DNA of 64,000 nucleotides from Nannobrachium achirus (lineage: Eukaryota; Chordata; Actinopteri; Myctophiformes; Myctophidae). Positions within the stretch are counted from its first letter, which is position 1, and each line of letters begins with the position of its first letter. A model generated the notes under the pieces. That model worked only from the letters and a program-made list of their open reading frames with translations, was not told the DNA's origin and did no database searches. Of this stretch, positions 10,901-19,578 are shown piece after piece. The stretch is from the NCBI GenBank assembly GCA_963921795.1, contig OY997651.1:41542356-41606355 (forward strand), given 5' to 3'. The position numbers were made by a program, and so were the translations under genes.

Positions 10901-13900
10901 ACAGAGGATGAAGTTCAGCAGATGATCCATGAGAGACAAGTTAAGATTCAGGATGTCAAACACTCACTAGAGCTCAACAAGAAAGATGCATGTAAAGCGA
11001 TATCAACCAGCGTGCAGGTCTTCACTGCTCTGATCAGCTGCATTGAGACTAGCCAGGCTGAGGTCATTGAGGTCATTGAGGAGAAGCAGAAAACAACAGA
11101 GCAACAGGCTGAAGGCCTCATCAAAGAGCTGCAAAAGGAAATCACTCAGTTAGAGAAGAGAATCTCTGAGCTGAAGCAGCTCTCACACACTGACCACCAC
11201 CTCCTCCAGAACTTCACATCCATCAACACCCCTCCACCCACCAAGGACTGGACAAATATCAACGTCCACCGTTCTTCGTATGTGGGGACTGTGAAGACAG
11301 CTGTGGCTCAGCTGGAGAAGACTCTCAGTAAAGAGATTGAGAAGAAGCTGCGTGATGTTGAGCTGAGGAGGATCCAGCAATATGCAGTGGATGTGACTCT
11401 GGACCCTGATACAGAGATGCCTGGCTCATCCTGTCTGAGGATGGAAAACAAGTGAATGATGGAGAGTTCCGGAAGAATCCCCCAAACAACCCAGAGAGAT
11501 TCGCTCATTATCCCGCTGTCTTGGGACTTCAAGGTTTCTCATCAGGGAGGTTATACTATGAGGTTCAGGTTAAAGGGAACACTGAGTGGGGTCTAGGAGT
11601 GGCCAGAGAGTCCATCAACAGAAAGGGAGAAATTAGATTTACCCCCAACAATGGGTACTGGACTATATGGTTGAGGGATGGAAATGAGTACAAGGCTCAT
11701 ACTGATTCTGATTCTGATAGTGACAGTGACAGTGACAGTGTCAGTGTCAGCGACAGCGGCGTCAGCGTCAGCGTCAGCGTCAGCGACAGCGACAGCGTCA
11801 GCGACAGCGACAGCGACAGCGATAGTGACTGTCATGGTCATGGTCATGGTCATGGTCATTGTGATTCAGATTCAGATTCGGATTCGGATGCTGACCCTTC
11901 TGTCATCCCTGTAAGAGGGAAGGTCCAGAAAGTGGGAGTGTTTGTGGACTATGAGGAGGGTCTGGTCTCCTTTTATGATGTGGAGGCCAGAGTTCATCTC
12001 TACTCTTACACTGGCTGCACCTTCACTGAGAAACTCCTCCCATTCTTCCGTCCTGCTTCTAATACTGGTACAAACCCTGCTCCTCTGATCATCTCTCCTG
12101 TCAACATGGCCGATGATCTCGGCGGGGACAGTGGGAACATGTCCCCTCTGACTTCAAAAAGATGAAAAACATGATGCTCCCTCCAGTATCTTACTAATAT
12201 AATTCGAGAGGCGTCGCCCTTTTTGTTGTTACGGGATGACCAGCGCAGGGTTTTAGCCCACAATATTCTCTAGAGGCCTGGCCACGGTTTCCCACCTTCA
12301 ATAGACTTACATGATGAATAATTAAACTTTTTGCATAATTCTAGAAAGATGCAATCCCTACTACTAATTGACACCGAGACCCATGGGGTGTCACCTATGA
12401 TGTTACAGTGATGTGTCAGCCTTTTATGCCCATATATGGAGATCCCTGCACTGAGTATCTGACATCACTGTGATGTCACCTGTGATGTCACAGTGATGTG
12501 TCAGGGGAGTGAAGAGTGATGTCAGAATGATGTCAGAGATTTGAGTCCGCTCTGCTTAAAAGGCTGATTACACAGAGTGAGAGGGCAATTAGCCAGAGAG
12601 AGCCTCACCCTCAAGGTCTGAGAGAGAGATTGTGACCAGTGACCATAGAAAGACAAATATACTGCTTCATATTTTCATTTGTGTTCCCAGTGTATAGAAA
12701 TGGCGTCTGCCAGCAGTCTTCTGTCTGAAGAGGACCTACACTGTTCAATCTGTCTGTGCGTGTTCACTGATCCAATCACCACTCCATGTGGACACAACTA
12801 CTGCAAAACCTGCATCACACAGTACTGGGACACTTATAATGTGTGTCGGTGTCCATTGTGTACAAAAAGATTCCGTTACAGACCAAAAATCTTTGTCAAT
12901 AGTTTGGTTTCTGAGATGGTTCGTAAGTTCAGGCAACACAAATGGAGAGAAGAATATTGGAAGAGTGTGCTAATCAATCACCAGCGTGCCTTAAAATAAT
13001 CATTTCCACTGTTTGTGCTACCTCACTTAAATGCTATGTGTGCACTGTATTTTTTAGGGTATTCTCAGAACCTACACTGTATTATCTTTAGACTGTGAAT
13101 GTGTGCTTTGACCTTCTACCTCGTGGCTTTCCAAGTGCCCCTGTCCGTATGCTGACCACAGTGAAACAGATATTCTTGTATGCAAGCATTGTCTTACCAA
13201 GGCTACTTTAGGCCACTCCAAGACATTCCCGATACAAACATGATACTACCTACGTGCTTTTTAGCCAGTTAACGTCAGCAGCACATTGATTTGTAGCCAA
13301 CTTGAGTCTAGGTTATGAATGCTATCTAGACTCCCCTCAGCGCACCTGCTATACTCAAGGACACTTTTGAGCTCTGAGTAGACAAGAAGGCACCATTACG
13401 GTGACGGATGATCTTCAGGTCGTATGTGAACTATGCTTGGAGAAGGCTTTGACGGAAGAACAACAGTGCCATCAACTGGTCAGATGTGAGGCAGATCAAA
13501 CTTGTCCTCTGACTGAAGAGAAGAACAACAGCGTCATCTCCTGGCTAAAGGAGAGTCTCACACGGGACTCATTAGTAATATTGACCAATGGGGCTATGAT
13601 TTGAGGTTGGGGGACGGATTTAGTAAACCACGTCATGGCCGGTTAAATGGTCATGCAGGATGCTTAGGACTTCACTTCTTCCCTCTCTCATCCCTTTTCT
13701 CATCCACCTCTCTCCCCATCCTCCTTGTCCATTTCTGGGTCTGATCTAAACGGCTGTTTAGTGAGGGACTATTTTACTTTATTCTACTGGAGTACTCTGG
13801 ATTATTGCATGTGACTACTACTGATCAATATCTTGGTATGACAACTTTGTTTTTACATATTTAGTATAAATAAATGATTTAACATAAAGTCGTGGTAGCG

Positions 13901-16900
13901 TCCTCCTTATCTGCGATTTTGAATACGTGAATCGTCTCTTTTGTGTAGTTTACAACGTTCCTGAAACTGGGACATTATTCTGACGGTTTCAATATGAAGC
14001 AAAGACAGAGGATGAAGTTCAGCAGATGATCCATGAGAGACAAGTTAAGATTCAGGATGTCAAACACTCACTAGAGCTCAACAAGAAAGATGCATGTAAA
14101 GCGATATCAACCAGCGTGCAGGTCTTCACTGCTCTGATCAGCTGCATTGAGACTAGCCAGGCTGAGGTCATTGAGGTCATTGAGGAGAAGCAGAAAACAA
14201 CAGAGCAACAGGCTGAAGGCCTCATCAAAGAGCTGCAAAAGGAAATCACTCAGTTAGAGAAGAGAATCTCTGAGCTGAAGCAGCTCTCACACACTGACCA
14301 CCACCTCCTCCAGAACTTCACATCCATCAACACCCCTCCACCCACCAAGGACTGGACAAATATCAACGTCCACCGTTCTTCGTATGTGGGGACTGTGAAG
14401 ACAGCTGTGGCTCAGCTGGAGAAGACTCTCAGTAAAGAGATTGAGAAGAAGCTGCGTGATGTTGAGCTGAGGAGGATCCAGCAATATGCAGTGGATGTGA
14501 CTCTGGACCCTGATACAGAGATGCCTGGCTCATCCTGTCTGAGGATGGAAAACAAGTGAATGATGGAGAGTTCCGGAAGAATCCCCCAAACAACCCAGAG
14601 AGATTCGCTCATTATCCCGCTGTCTTGGGACTTCAAGGTTTCTCATCAGGGAGGTTATACTATGAGGTTCAGGTTAAAGGGAACACTGAGTGGGGTCTAG
14701 GAGTGGCCAGAGAGTCCATCAACAGAAAGGGAGAAATTAGATTTACCCCCAACAATGGGTACTGGACTATATGGTTGAGGGATGGAAATGAGTACAAGGC
14801 TCATACTGATTCTGATTCTGATAGTGACAGTGACAGTGACAGTGTCAGTGTCAGCGACAGCGGCGTCAGCGTCAGCGTCAGCGTCAGCGACAGCGACAGC
14901 GTCAGCGACAGCGACAGCGACAGCGATAGTGACTGTCATGGTCATGGTCATGGTCATGGTCATTGTGATTCAGATTCAGATTCGGATTCGGATGCTGACC
15001 CTTCTGTCATCCCTGTAAGAGGGAAGGTCCAGAAAGTGGGAGTGTTTGTGGACTATGAGGAGGGTCTGGTCTCCTTTTATGATGTGGAGGCCAGAGTTCA
15101 TCTCTACTCTTACACTGGCTGCACCTTCACTGAGAAACTCCTCCCATTCTTCCGTCCTGCTTCTAATACTGGTACAAACCCTGCTCCTCTGATCATCTCT
15201 CCTGTCAACATGGCCGATGATCTCGGCGGGGACAGTGGGAACATGTCCCCTCTGACTTCAAAAAGATGAAAAACATGATGCTCCCTCCAGTATCTTACTA
15301 ATATAATTCGAGAGGCGTCGCCCTTTTTGTTGTTACGGGATGACCAGCGCAGGGTTTTAGCCCACAATATTCTCTAGAGGCCTGGCCACGGTTTCCCACC
15401 TTCAATAGACTTACATGATGAATAATTAAACTTTTTGCATAATTCTAGAAAGATGCAATCCCTACTACTAATTGACACCGAGACCCATGGGGTGTCACCT
15501 ATGATGTTACAGTGATGTGTCAGCCTTTTATGCCCATATATGGAGATCCCTGCACTGAGTATCTGACATCACTGTGATGTCACCTGTGATGTCACAGTGA
15601 TGTGTCAGGGGAGTGAAGAGTGATGTCAGAATGATGTCAGAGATTTGAGTCCGCTCTGCTTAAAAGGCTGATTTCACAGAGTGAGAGGGCAATTAGCCAG
15701 AGAGAGCCTCACCCTCAAGGTCTGAGAGAGAGATTGTGACCAGTGACCATAGAAAGACAAATATACTGCTTCATATTTTCATTTGTGTTCCCAGTGTATA
15801 GAAATGGCGTCTGCCAGCAGTCTTCTATCTGAAGAGGACCTACGCTGTTCAATCTGTCTGTGCGTGTTCACTGATCCAATCACCACTCCATGTGGACACA
15901 ACTACTGCAAAACCTGCATCACACAGTACTGGGACACTTATAATGTGTGTCGGTGTCCATTGTGTACAAAAAGCGACAGCGACAGCGACATCGTCAGCGA
16001 CAGCGACAGCGACAGTGTCAGCGTCAGCGACAGCGGCAGCGAGAGCGACAGCGACAGGACAGCGACAGTGACAGTCTCAGTGACAGTGACAGTGACGACA
16101 GTCATGGTCATGGTCATGGTCATGGTCATGGTCATTGTCATTGTGTCCCTGTAAGAGGGAAGGTCCAGAAAGTGGGAGTGTTTGTGGATTATGAGGAGGG
16201 TCTGGTCTCCTTTTATGATGTGGAGGCCAGAGTTCATCTCAACTCTTACACTGGCTGCACCTTCACTGAGAAACTCCTCCCATTCTTCCGCCCTGCTTCT
16301 AATACTGGTAAAAACCCTGCTCCTCTGATCATCTCTCCTGTCAACATGGCCGATGATCTCGGCGGGGACAGTGGGAACATGTCCCCTCTGACTTCAAAAA
16401 GATGCAAAACATGATGCTCCCTCCAGTACCTTATACTAATATAATTCGAGAGGCGTCCCCCTTTTCGTTGTTACAGGATGACCAGCGCAGGAACACTAAA
16501 AAATTAGCCCACAATATTCTCTAGAGGCCTGGCCACGGTTTCCCACCTTCAACAGACTTACATGTGATGAATAATTACACTTTTTGCATAATTCTAGAAA
16601 GATACAATCCCTACTACTAATTGACACCGAGACCCATGGGGTCATGAGTCAGCATGTCTAGGGTCTCACAGCACATGGCTGGTTCTACACAATTCAACTT
16701 TTGCACATATACTGCTCAGTACTCTGGCAAGGTTCTAAGCTATGTTCCCGACATTGAATGTGCTTACATATTGTACAGTTAATAAAAAACTATATAAATA
16801 CCAGTGCGAAAAGGGTGAAAGGCGACCTCGCCATCTGTCTTGGCCATATATGGATTCTGTCGTCTGACATCATACATACAATCCCTTTTATGCCCATATA

Positions 16901-17511
16901 TGGAGATCCCTTTTATGCCCATATATGGAGATTCCTGCTCTGAGTATCTGACATCACTGTGATGTCACCTGTGATGTCACAGTGACGTGTCAGCCTTTTA
17001 TGCCCATATATGGAGATCCCTACTCTGAGTATCTGACATCACTGTGATGTCACCTGTGATGTCACAGTGATGTGTCAGGAGAACCACAGTGTCAGGCGTT
17101 ACAGACAGACAGACAGAGATGCGGTCAAGCTGTGATGGTTCACATACTGAACTGCGACCTACGGTCACAATAGAACTATTATTCAGGCCACCTTTTTTCC
17201 GCAAGGCCCAGTAAACTCTGCATCTGTTACTCCATATATGGAGATAAGCGCATCTGTCTGGAGCTCCATATATGGAGATATGACTCCATATAAGGAGCGC
17301 ATTTTGGAACTCCATATATGGCAATAAGGACGTACATGTGTCAAGAATCCATAGACCCCCACCTCCAAGACACAAATCTACAACACACATGTGCACAAAA
17401 ACAGATCGACAGCTACTGTTCACTTCAGTAGTCTGTTGACCTACTGCACTGCTTGGAAAGGAAAACGTTAGTGGCGCACAGCCGCGCACTGAAAGTGCGT
17501 ACTGCGTAGGC

Positions 17512-17552
<41 letters not shown>

Positions 17553-17871
17553 TGCGTATATGTGCAGCACACACAAAGATGTTGTGGTTGGAAAGTTAGC
17601 CCTGCAGACGTCTGTTGCCCTTTCACAGTCCCCTCTGACTGAGTCACAGTGAACACAGGGCTCACACCATAGGTTCATAGGTTCATAGGTTTGGGATTTG
17701 TAGTGTGCAATTTATTACACTGGCCTGCCCGGGTCGCAGTCCCAACAAAGAGACAAGAGAAAAACACAGGACAAGACAAAGAAGACTAGACTAGCACAAC
17801 AAGCACTCACACTGTCACCGTCAGTCAGTCACAACAGGTGGGAGTAGAAAAGAAACACACACGCACGCACG

Positions 17872-17922
<51 letters not shown>

Positions 17923-19533
17923 AGCCAGTCGCTGCTACATACATTCATACATTTTGACTAAAATCTAAACTTTTTCTACTTCTTAATTCTGCTCCTTCAA
18001 AGATCCACATAAAACGATTGCCCCTAAATCTAAGATTAGAATTGAATTGTGACTGACAAGTTAACCTTAGTCCCCTAAACACATCAAACTAGATGGTGAC
18101 ATTCAAATGGTGCATACCCACTTTTGCTTTTGACTGTGACAATTTCCTTTGACATTCAACCTAAAAAGTGAATCATCTCTTCAGGGAAGCGCAACTGTGC
18201 TTCAAAAGAACAACAGCGCTTTGTGAAGATTGCGTTACCTTGCGTTCTATGATCTCCAGGGCCAGCCTCTTGGCGTGGCGATAACTCAGGTTTTCTCCAG
18301 GGACTCGGACCACCTCTCTGAAGAGGCCCAGCTGGAACTGCACCAGAGCCGGGGCTATGTGGCACCAGGACACAGGGGGCAGGGAGAGGGGACGCCCTGG
18401 GTGTATTGGACAGGACCATGGTGTTATGCAGACAGAGCCAGAGGGAGGAAGACTGTATAGCAGTGGTTCTCAAAAACATTGTCATTTCAAGGGCCCCCCA
18501 AAAGTATATCGTCCTCATATCTCCAAGTTTAAAATGTGGATGTTTTTTCGTAAAGTAAAGCCCTGCCTCATCATACAAGACTGTTGCACAAAACGAGTGA
18601 AAATAGCAGACCTACAAGCAAACAACGCCTCGCGATGCGAGGCGTTGTGTGCTTGTAGATCAGCAATTTTCACTAGTTTGAATCATTTTTAAAATGATAA
18701 TTACAAAACTAACGGTTTTGGACATACAAGGTTTCCATCACCATCCTACAACAATGATATGTAGCCTATTTGGCCACAGACCCTCATTTGAAAAGATGTT
18801 GTGCCAAGGATGCCTATAGGTGAAGACCTGTGTAACAATTAGTCTAAATTCAACACTTTTCAAGAGTTTTCAAAACTTTGGCGATGCGCTGTGGGCTTGT
18901 AGATCGGCTATTTTTGGTCGAATTATAAAATTGACATAGTGGTTATACTGGTTTTGTTGCTGATTTACCAGTTTGAGAACCGTACTGCTTTACCAAACAG
19001 CATCTGAAATGATGTTCCATTTATTTAGCCTTGTCAGCTCAGACGGTTTCATCTCTCATGATGATGCAATGATGACACAAACTGTTAATTACAGAGTATC
19101 TGAAAGTAATCTGTTACTTGATACAGGAAACTGTGGGCCTCAAACAAATATTAACCAAATTGCGCAACCATTAACACATTGCGTATGGTTTATATATGTT
19201 TATGTATACATGGGCACCCACAGACACAGATGATATACAGTACAGTACAGTACAGTACAGTACAGTACAGTACAGTACAGTAGGCCTATATATATGTTTT
19301 CCCTCTCAATATGTTTGGAGATCCTTGCTTGCTATGCTGACTGTAAGATTAAAGGAGTACGTTACGCCACTTGAAACACTTTGAGACGGTTCAGCTTGTG
19401 TGTGTGTAGCCTACATACTACTGTACAGTACAGGGAAATAAAACAAAGACACTGAAACAAACGGTGTGAACTGAAGTCCCCACCTCCCTCCCCAACACAA
19501 TTTGAATTAGGACAGCTCACCTTTTGCCGCCAT
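719..19533 (-). CDS. prkd: Protein kinase D family, N-terminal four coding exons (partial)
   Basis: Serine/threonine kinase of the PKD family, a diacylglycerol-responsive effector downstream of PKC that acts at the Golgi, plasma membrane and nucleus. Coding exons on the minus strand: 19521-19533, 18239-18354, 1679-1823, 719-850. Phases join cleanly (1, 0, 1). The predicted start [18 protein letters not shown] leads into the N-terminal ubiquitin-like region ([15 protein letters not shown], then [13 protein letters not shown] and [13 protein letters not shown]). Exon 4 opens the first C1 finger: [19 protein letters not shown], then RQGLKCEG. The kinase domain is outside the window. Intron 2 is about 16.4 kb and hosts the TRIM array on the other strand. 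The tiny first exon is inferred from phase, Kozak context and donor. The N-terminus is too divergent for me to say which paralog this is (prkd2, or a fish-specific one such as prkd4). Confidence 0.75.
926..1394. mobile_element. TTAA-target MITE, copy 1
   Basis: A 469-bp element flanked on both sides by TTAA (922-925 and 1395-1398). The inverted ends begin AGGACAACTTTGTTTTTTTA and extend inwards for over 150 bp (GGTTCATATTTTAGATTGTAA, AGTGAGTGTTAAAAT, GTGGCTAAATATGTCTTTTT), so the element is nearly a foldback. TTAA duplications point to a piggyBac- or Kolobok-type transposase supplied in trans. It lies in prkd intron 3. A second copy is at 60,052-60,506. Confidence 0.75.
1395..1678. other. Short intronic stretch with half hairpin
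   Basis: About 280 bp between the TTAA MITE and prkd exon 3. At 1,556-1,590 there is one arm of the recurrent hairpin (GAGCTTGGAGGTCAGCTATT), followed by CATTCTCTGCACGTCCCT. The same arm-plus-tail pair occurs at 27,880-27,945, next to a klc2 exon. Nothing else seen. Confidence 0.45.
1937..1973. repeat. (TGTC)n microsatellite
   Basis: About eight perfect TGTC/TCTG tetranucleotide units directly next to the CArG-containing repeat block. Confidence 0.9.
1998..2150. repeat. CArG-box repeat block
   Basis: Two CCATATATGG boxes (about 2,032 and 2,110) embedded in the dispersed block that also contains GACATCACTGTGATGTC-like palindromes. The block is in inverse orientation to the copies at 9.3, 12.4 and 15.5 kb. 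Confidence 0.7.
2151..4160. other. prkd intron 2, no gene seen
   Basis: Mostly unremarkable AT-rich sequence. It holds one end of MITE family A (about 2,412-2,445), a TIR element at 2,870-3,062, a short (AAT)n run near 3,570 and another family A terminus near 4,080. No open frame with recognisable protein features on either strand. Confidence 0.5.
2870..3062. mobile_element. MITE family D, copy 1
   Basis: A 193-bp element with ends AGGGTATGCG and CGCATACCCT. It shares long internal identity (CTTGACAGCCCATACATCCA, AAAAGTCCTATCTGATTGCA) with 30,833-31,019. Superfamily unknown. Confidence 0.6.
4161..4391. mobile_element. hAT-type MITE with perfect 8-bp duplication
   Basis: 231 bp. The left end is CAGGGGTCTTCAACGTTTTC and the right end is the complement of CAAGGGTCTTCAACAGGGGG. 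It is flanked by CTCTACTT on both sides (4,153-4,160 and 4,392-4,399), a perfect 8-bp target duplication typical of hAT elements. It does not carry the recurrent hairpin, which lies just outside at 4,425. Confidence 0.85.
4425..4486. repeat. Recurrent hairpin module (decayed)
   Basis: AGTAGCAGATCTGCAAGCTG pairs imperfectly with CGAGCTTGTAGAT...CTGCTAC. Related to the hairpin family described in the findings. Confidence 0.5.
4560..4790 (+). repeat. Dispersed repeat R1, copy 1
   Basis: Shares long blocks (GGAACTGGTTGGAATAACGT, GCCTCCCCCTGCC, CACTCCTCATGCACTGA) with the reverse complement of 41,480-41,690. It has an internal A run near 4,572. Probably a retroposed or MITE-like repeat; class not determined. 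Confidence 0.6.
4984..5330. repeat. CArG-box cluster in mixed orientation
   Basis: Five perfect CCATATATGG boxes (about 4,988, 5,040, 5,123, 5,269, 5,311) plus several one-off forms such as CCTATATGG, in both orientations, joined by TTGTCCCTTTTATGCCC spacers. The unit is related to the 37-bp minisatellite at 7,971-8,760. Confidence 0.7.
5431..5735 (+). mobile_element. Tol2-like hAT MITE
   Basis: Starts CAGTGGTGGAAAAGTACTCA and continues with many AAGTACTTGAGTAAAAGTA-type motifs, a common pattern in fish hAT/Tol2-related non-autonomous repeats. The right end is degraded. It lies about 290 bp upstream of the first TRIM copy. A fragment of the same family starts near 1,866. Confidence 0.65.
5858..5865 (+). 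promoter_or_regulatory. Candidate TATA-like box of TRIM copy 1
   Basis: TTAAAAGG, about 170 bp before the start codon, within a leader conserved in all four copies (GTCAGAGATTTGAGTCCGCT ... GATTACACAGA). A good acceptor (TGTGTTCCCAG) ends 9 bases before the ATG, so a 5' UTR intron is possible. A CCATATTTGG CArG box is about 100 bp further upstream. Inference only. Confidence 0.3.
6029..7492 (+). CDS. TRIM-like RING / coiled-coil / PRY-SPRY protein, copy 1 (intact)
   Basis: Predicted E3 ubiquitin ligase of the fish TRIM family (TRIM25/finTRIM-like), 487 aa in a single exon. The start is the ATG of [12 protein letters not shown]; the frame opens further upstream without an ATG. RING C3HC4: C15, C18, C30, H32, C35, C38, C51, C54 (CSIC...CGHNYCKTC...CRCPLC). 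The usual two B-boxes are absent: the RING linker ([11 protein letters not shown]) runs straight into the coiled coil (about 90-245, [17 protein letters not shown]). PRY begins near 252 ([20 protein letters not shown]); SPRY continues to about 470 ([40 protein letters not shown]). At about 357-399 the SPRY is interrupted by Ser-Asp repeats around CHCHGHCHC. The gene lies within prkd intron 2 on the opposite strand. Fish relatives act in antiviral signalling; a role here is inference. Confidence 0.8.
   Translation: MASASSLLSEEDLLCSICLSVFTDPITTPCGHNYCKTCITQYWDTYIVCRCPLCTKTFRYRPKVFVNSLVSEMVRKFRQHKWREEYEAKTEDEVQQMIHERQVKIQDVKHSLELNKKDACKAISTSVQVFTALISCIETSQAEVIEVIEEKQKTAEQQAEGLIKELKKEITQLEKRISELKQLSHTEDHLLQNFTSINTPPPTKDWTNINVHHSSYVGTVKTAVAQLEKTLSKEIEKKLRVVELRRIQQYAVDVTLDPDTADAWLILSEDGKQVNDGEFRKNPPNNPERFAHYPAVLGCQGFSSGRFYYEVQVKGNTEWGLGVARESINRKGQITFTPNNGYWTIWLRDGNEYKAHTDSEADSDSDGDSDSDSDSDSDSDCHCHGHCHCDSDSDSDADPSAIPVRGKVQKVGVFVDYEEGLVSFYDVEARVHLYSYTGCNFTEKLLPFFRPASNTGTNPAPLIISPVNMADDLGGDSGNMSPLTSKR
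7547..7577. repeat. Perfect 14-bp stem hairpin after TRIM copy 1
   Basis: GGAGATAAGCGACC, loop GTT, GGTCGCTTATCTCC, starting 54 bases after the stop codon. Copies 2-4 lack it because their homology to copy 1 ends just before it. Confidence 0.8.
7578..7970. other. Spacer with isolated CArG boxes
   Basis: Three CCATATATGG boxes (about 7,666, 7,744, 7,917) and one CCATATTTGG (about 7,709) in otherwise unique sequence. No gene seen. Confidence 0.5.
7971..8760 (+). repeat. 37-bp minisatellite of CArG boxes (18 copies)
   Basis: Unit: ATCCCTTTTATGCCCATATA followed by TGGAGATCCCTAACAGA. Each unit holds one perfect CCATATATGG, the SRF/MADS core CC(A/T)6GG. I count 18 boxes, spaced mostly 37 bp apart (for example 7,985 and 8,022). 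A higher-order block including TATCTGACATCAGTGTGATG is repeated once at an offset of 243 bp (8,351 versus 8,594). Variation between units is limited to a few positions (TTTT/TTTC/TTGT). Confidence 0.9.
8768..8892 (+). repeat. Second short minisatellite
   Basis: Repeats of GGTTGCTAGGGTAAACAGTT and variants (GGTTGCTATGGTAAA), about six units, directly after the CArG minisatellite. Confidence 0.8.
9596..12165 (+). pseudogene. TRIM-like copy 2, split by an insertion
   Basis: The same gene as copy 1, in three pieces. RING plus linker is open at 9,596-9,895 (99 aa, intact C3HC4) and then runs into the inserted LTR-like element. Coiled coil resumes at about 10,892 and is open to 11,455. A one-base loss at the start of PRY (GATACAGAGATGCC versus GATACAGCAGATGCC in copy 1) puts PRY-SPRY in the next frame (11,452-12,165). 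The SPRY loop is longer than in copy 1 (Ser-Asp and Ser-Val runs around [11 protein letters not shown]). A RING-only peptide or a separate SPRY product cannot be excluded, but as a TRIM it is broken. Confidence 0.8.
9854..10887. mobile_element. Solo-LTR-like fossil inside TRIM copy 2
   Basis: A 1,034-bp insertion beginning TG and ending CA, flanked by ATAT on both sides (9,850-9,853 and 10,888-10,891). The uninterrupted site is visible in copy 1 (GAAGAATATGAAGC). A TATAAATAAA motif about 120 bp from the right end would fit a poly(A) region. No internal retroviral or gag-pol sequence is present, so it reads as a solo LTR. Family unknown; a 4-bp duplication is compatible with Ty3/gypsy-like or related elements. 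It predates the unit duplication because copy 3 has the same insert at the same site. Confidence 0.6.
12700..15269 (+). pseudogene. TRIM-like copy 3, split by the same insertion
   Basis: Translations of all three open pieces (RING 12,700-12,999; coiled coil to 14,559; PRY-SPRY 14,556-15,269) are identical to copy 2, including the insertion site and the PRY frameshift. It arose by duplicating an already broken gene, or the duplication is an assembly effect. Confidence 0.8.
12958..13991. mobile_element. Solo-LTR-like fossil inside TRIM copy 3
   Basis: Same element as at 9,854-10,887, copied with its host unit. ATAT lies on both sides. Confidence 0.6.
15804..16414 (+). pseudogene. TRIM-like copy 4, RING joined to SPRY tail
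   Basis: Third, truncated unit starting at 15,305. The complete RING (to CRCPLCTK) is joined directly to the Ser-Asp repeat, so coiled coil, PRY and the first part of SPRY are missing. A shift of frame inside the repeat (near 16,058) separates the RING frame, which ends at 16,154, from the SPRY tail frame ([19 protein letters not shown], ending in CKT). The deletion endpoint lies in the hexamer repeat, as expected if repeat instability caused it. Confidence 0.8.
16415..18238. other. prkd intron 2, right part: CArG cluster and microsatellites
   Basis: About 16,845-17,320 has seven more CCATATATGG boxes with the GACATCACTGTGATGTC palindrome block. A (TG)n tract spans 17,515-17,548 and a (CA)n/(GCAC)n tract about 17,850-17,916. 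The tail of the array homology (CTCTAGAGGCCTGGCCACGG) ends near 16,640. No coding exon seen. Confidence 0.6.
18461..18982. mobile_element. hAT-type MITE with nested family A element
   Basis: Left end CAGTGGTTCTCAAAAACATT; right end GTTTGAGAACCGTACTG. Inside it, about 18,540-18,755, is a family A segment with the hairpin at 18,590-18,679 (tip CGCCTCGCGATGCGAGGCG). A half arm (GGGCTTGTAGATCGGCTATT) lies at about 18,894. It is in prkd intron 1. Confidence 0.6.
18983..19520. other. prkd intron 1, pentanucleotide repeat
   Basis: (CAGTA)n, about nine units at 19,237-19,282. No other feature recognised. Confidence 0.6.
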
Positions 19534-19572
19534 GCAGTCCAAGCGTCTACCCTGCCTCAACGGTTTGTCTTC

Positions 19573-19578
19573 TTTATA
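19573..19578 (-). promoter_or_regulatory. Candidate TATA box of prkd
   Basis: TATAAA on the minus strand, about 40 bases before the proposed ATG at 19,533. This would leave a very short 5' UTR, so it is only a candidate. Confidence 0.25.

Larger units (their letters stand above)
9097..12200 (+). repeat. Tandem unit 1 (3,104 bp)
   Basis: Begins AATTCGAGAGGCGTCGCC and repeats at 12,201 and 15,305. It holds a CArG block (9,325), the shared promoter-like leader, TRIM copy 2 and an LTR-like insert. Unit 2 appears identical except for about one base near 9,140 (AGCCCAGGG versus AGCGCAGGG) in the parts I compared. Confidence 0.9.
12201..15304 (+). repeat. Tandem unit 2 (3,104 bp)
   Basis: Second, near-identical copy of the 9,097-12,200 unit, in direct orientation and directly abutting it. 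Confidence 0.9.
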
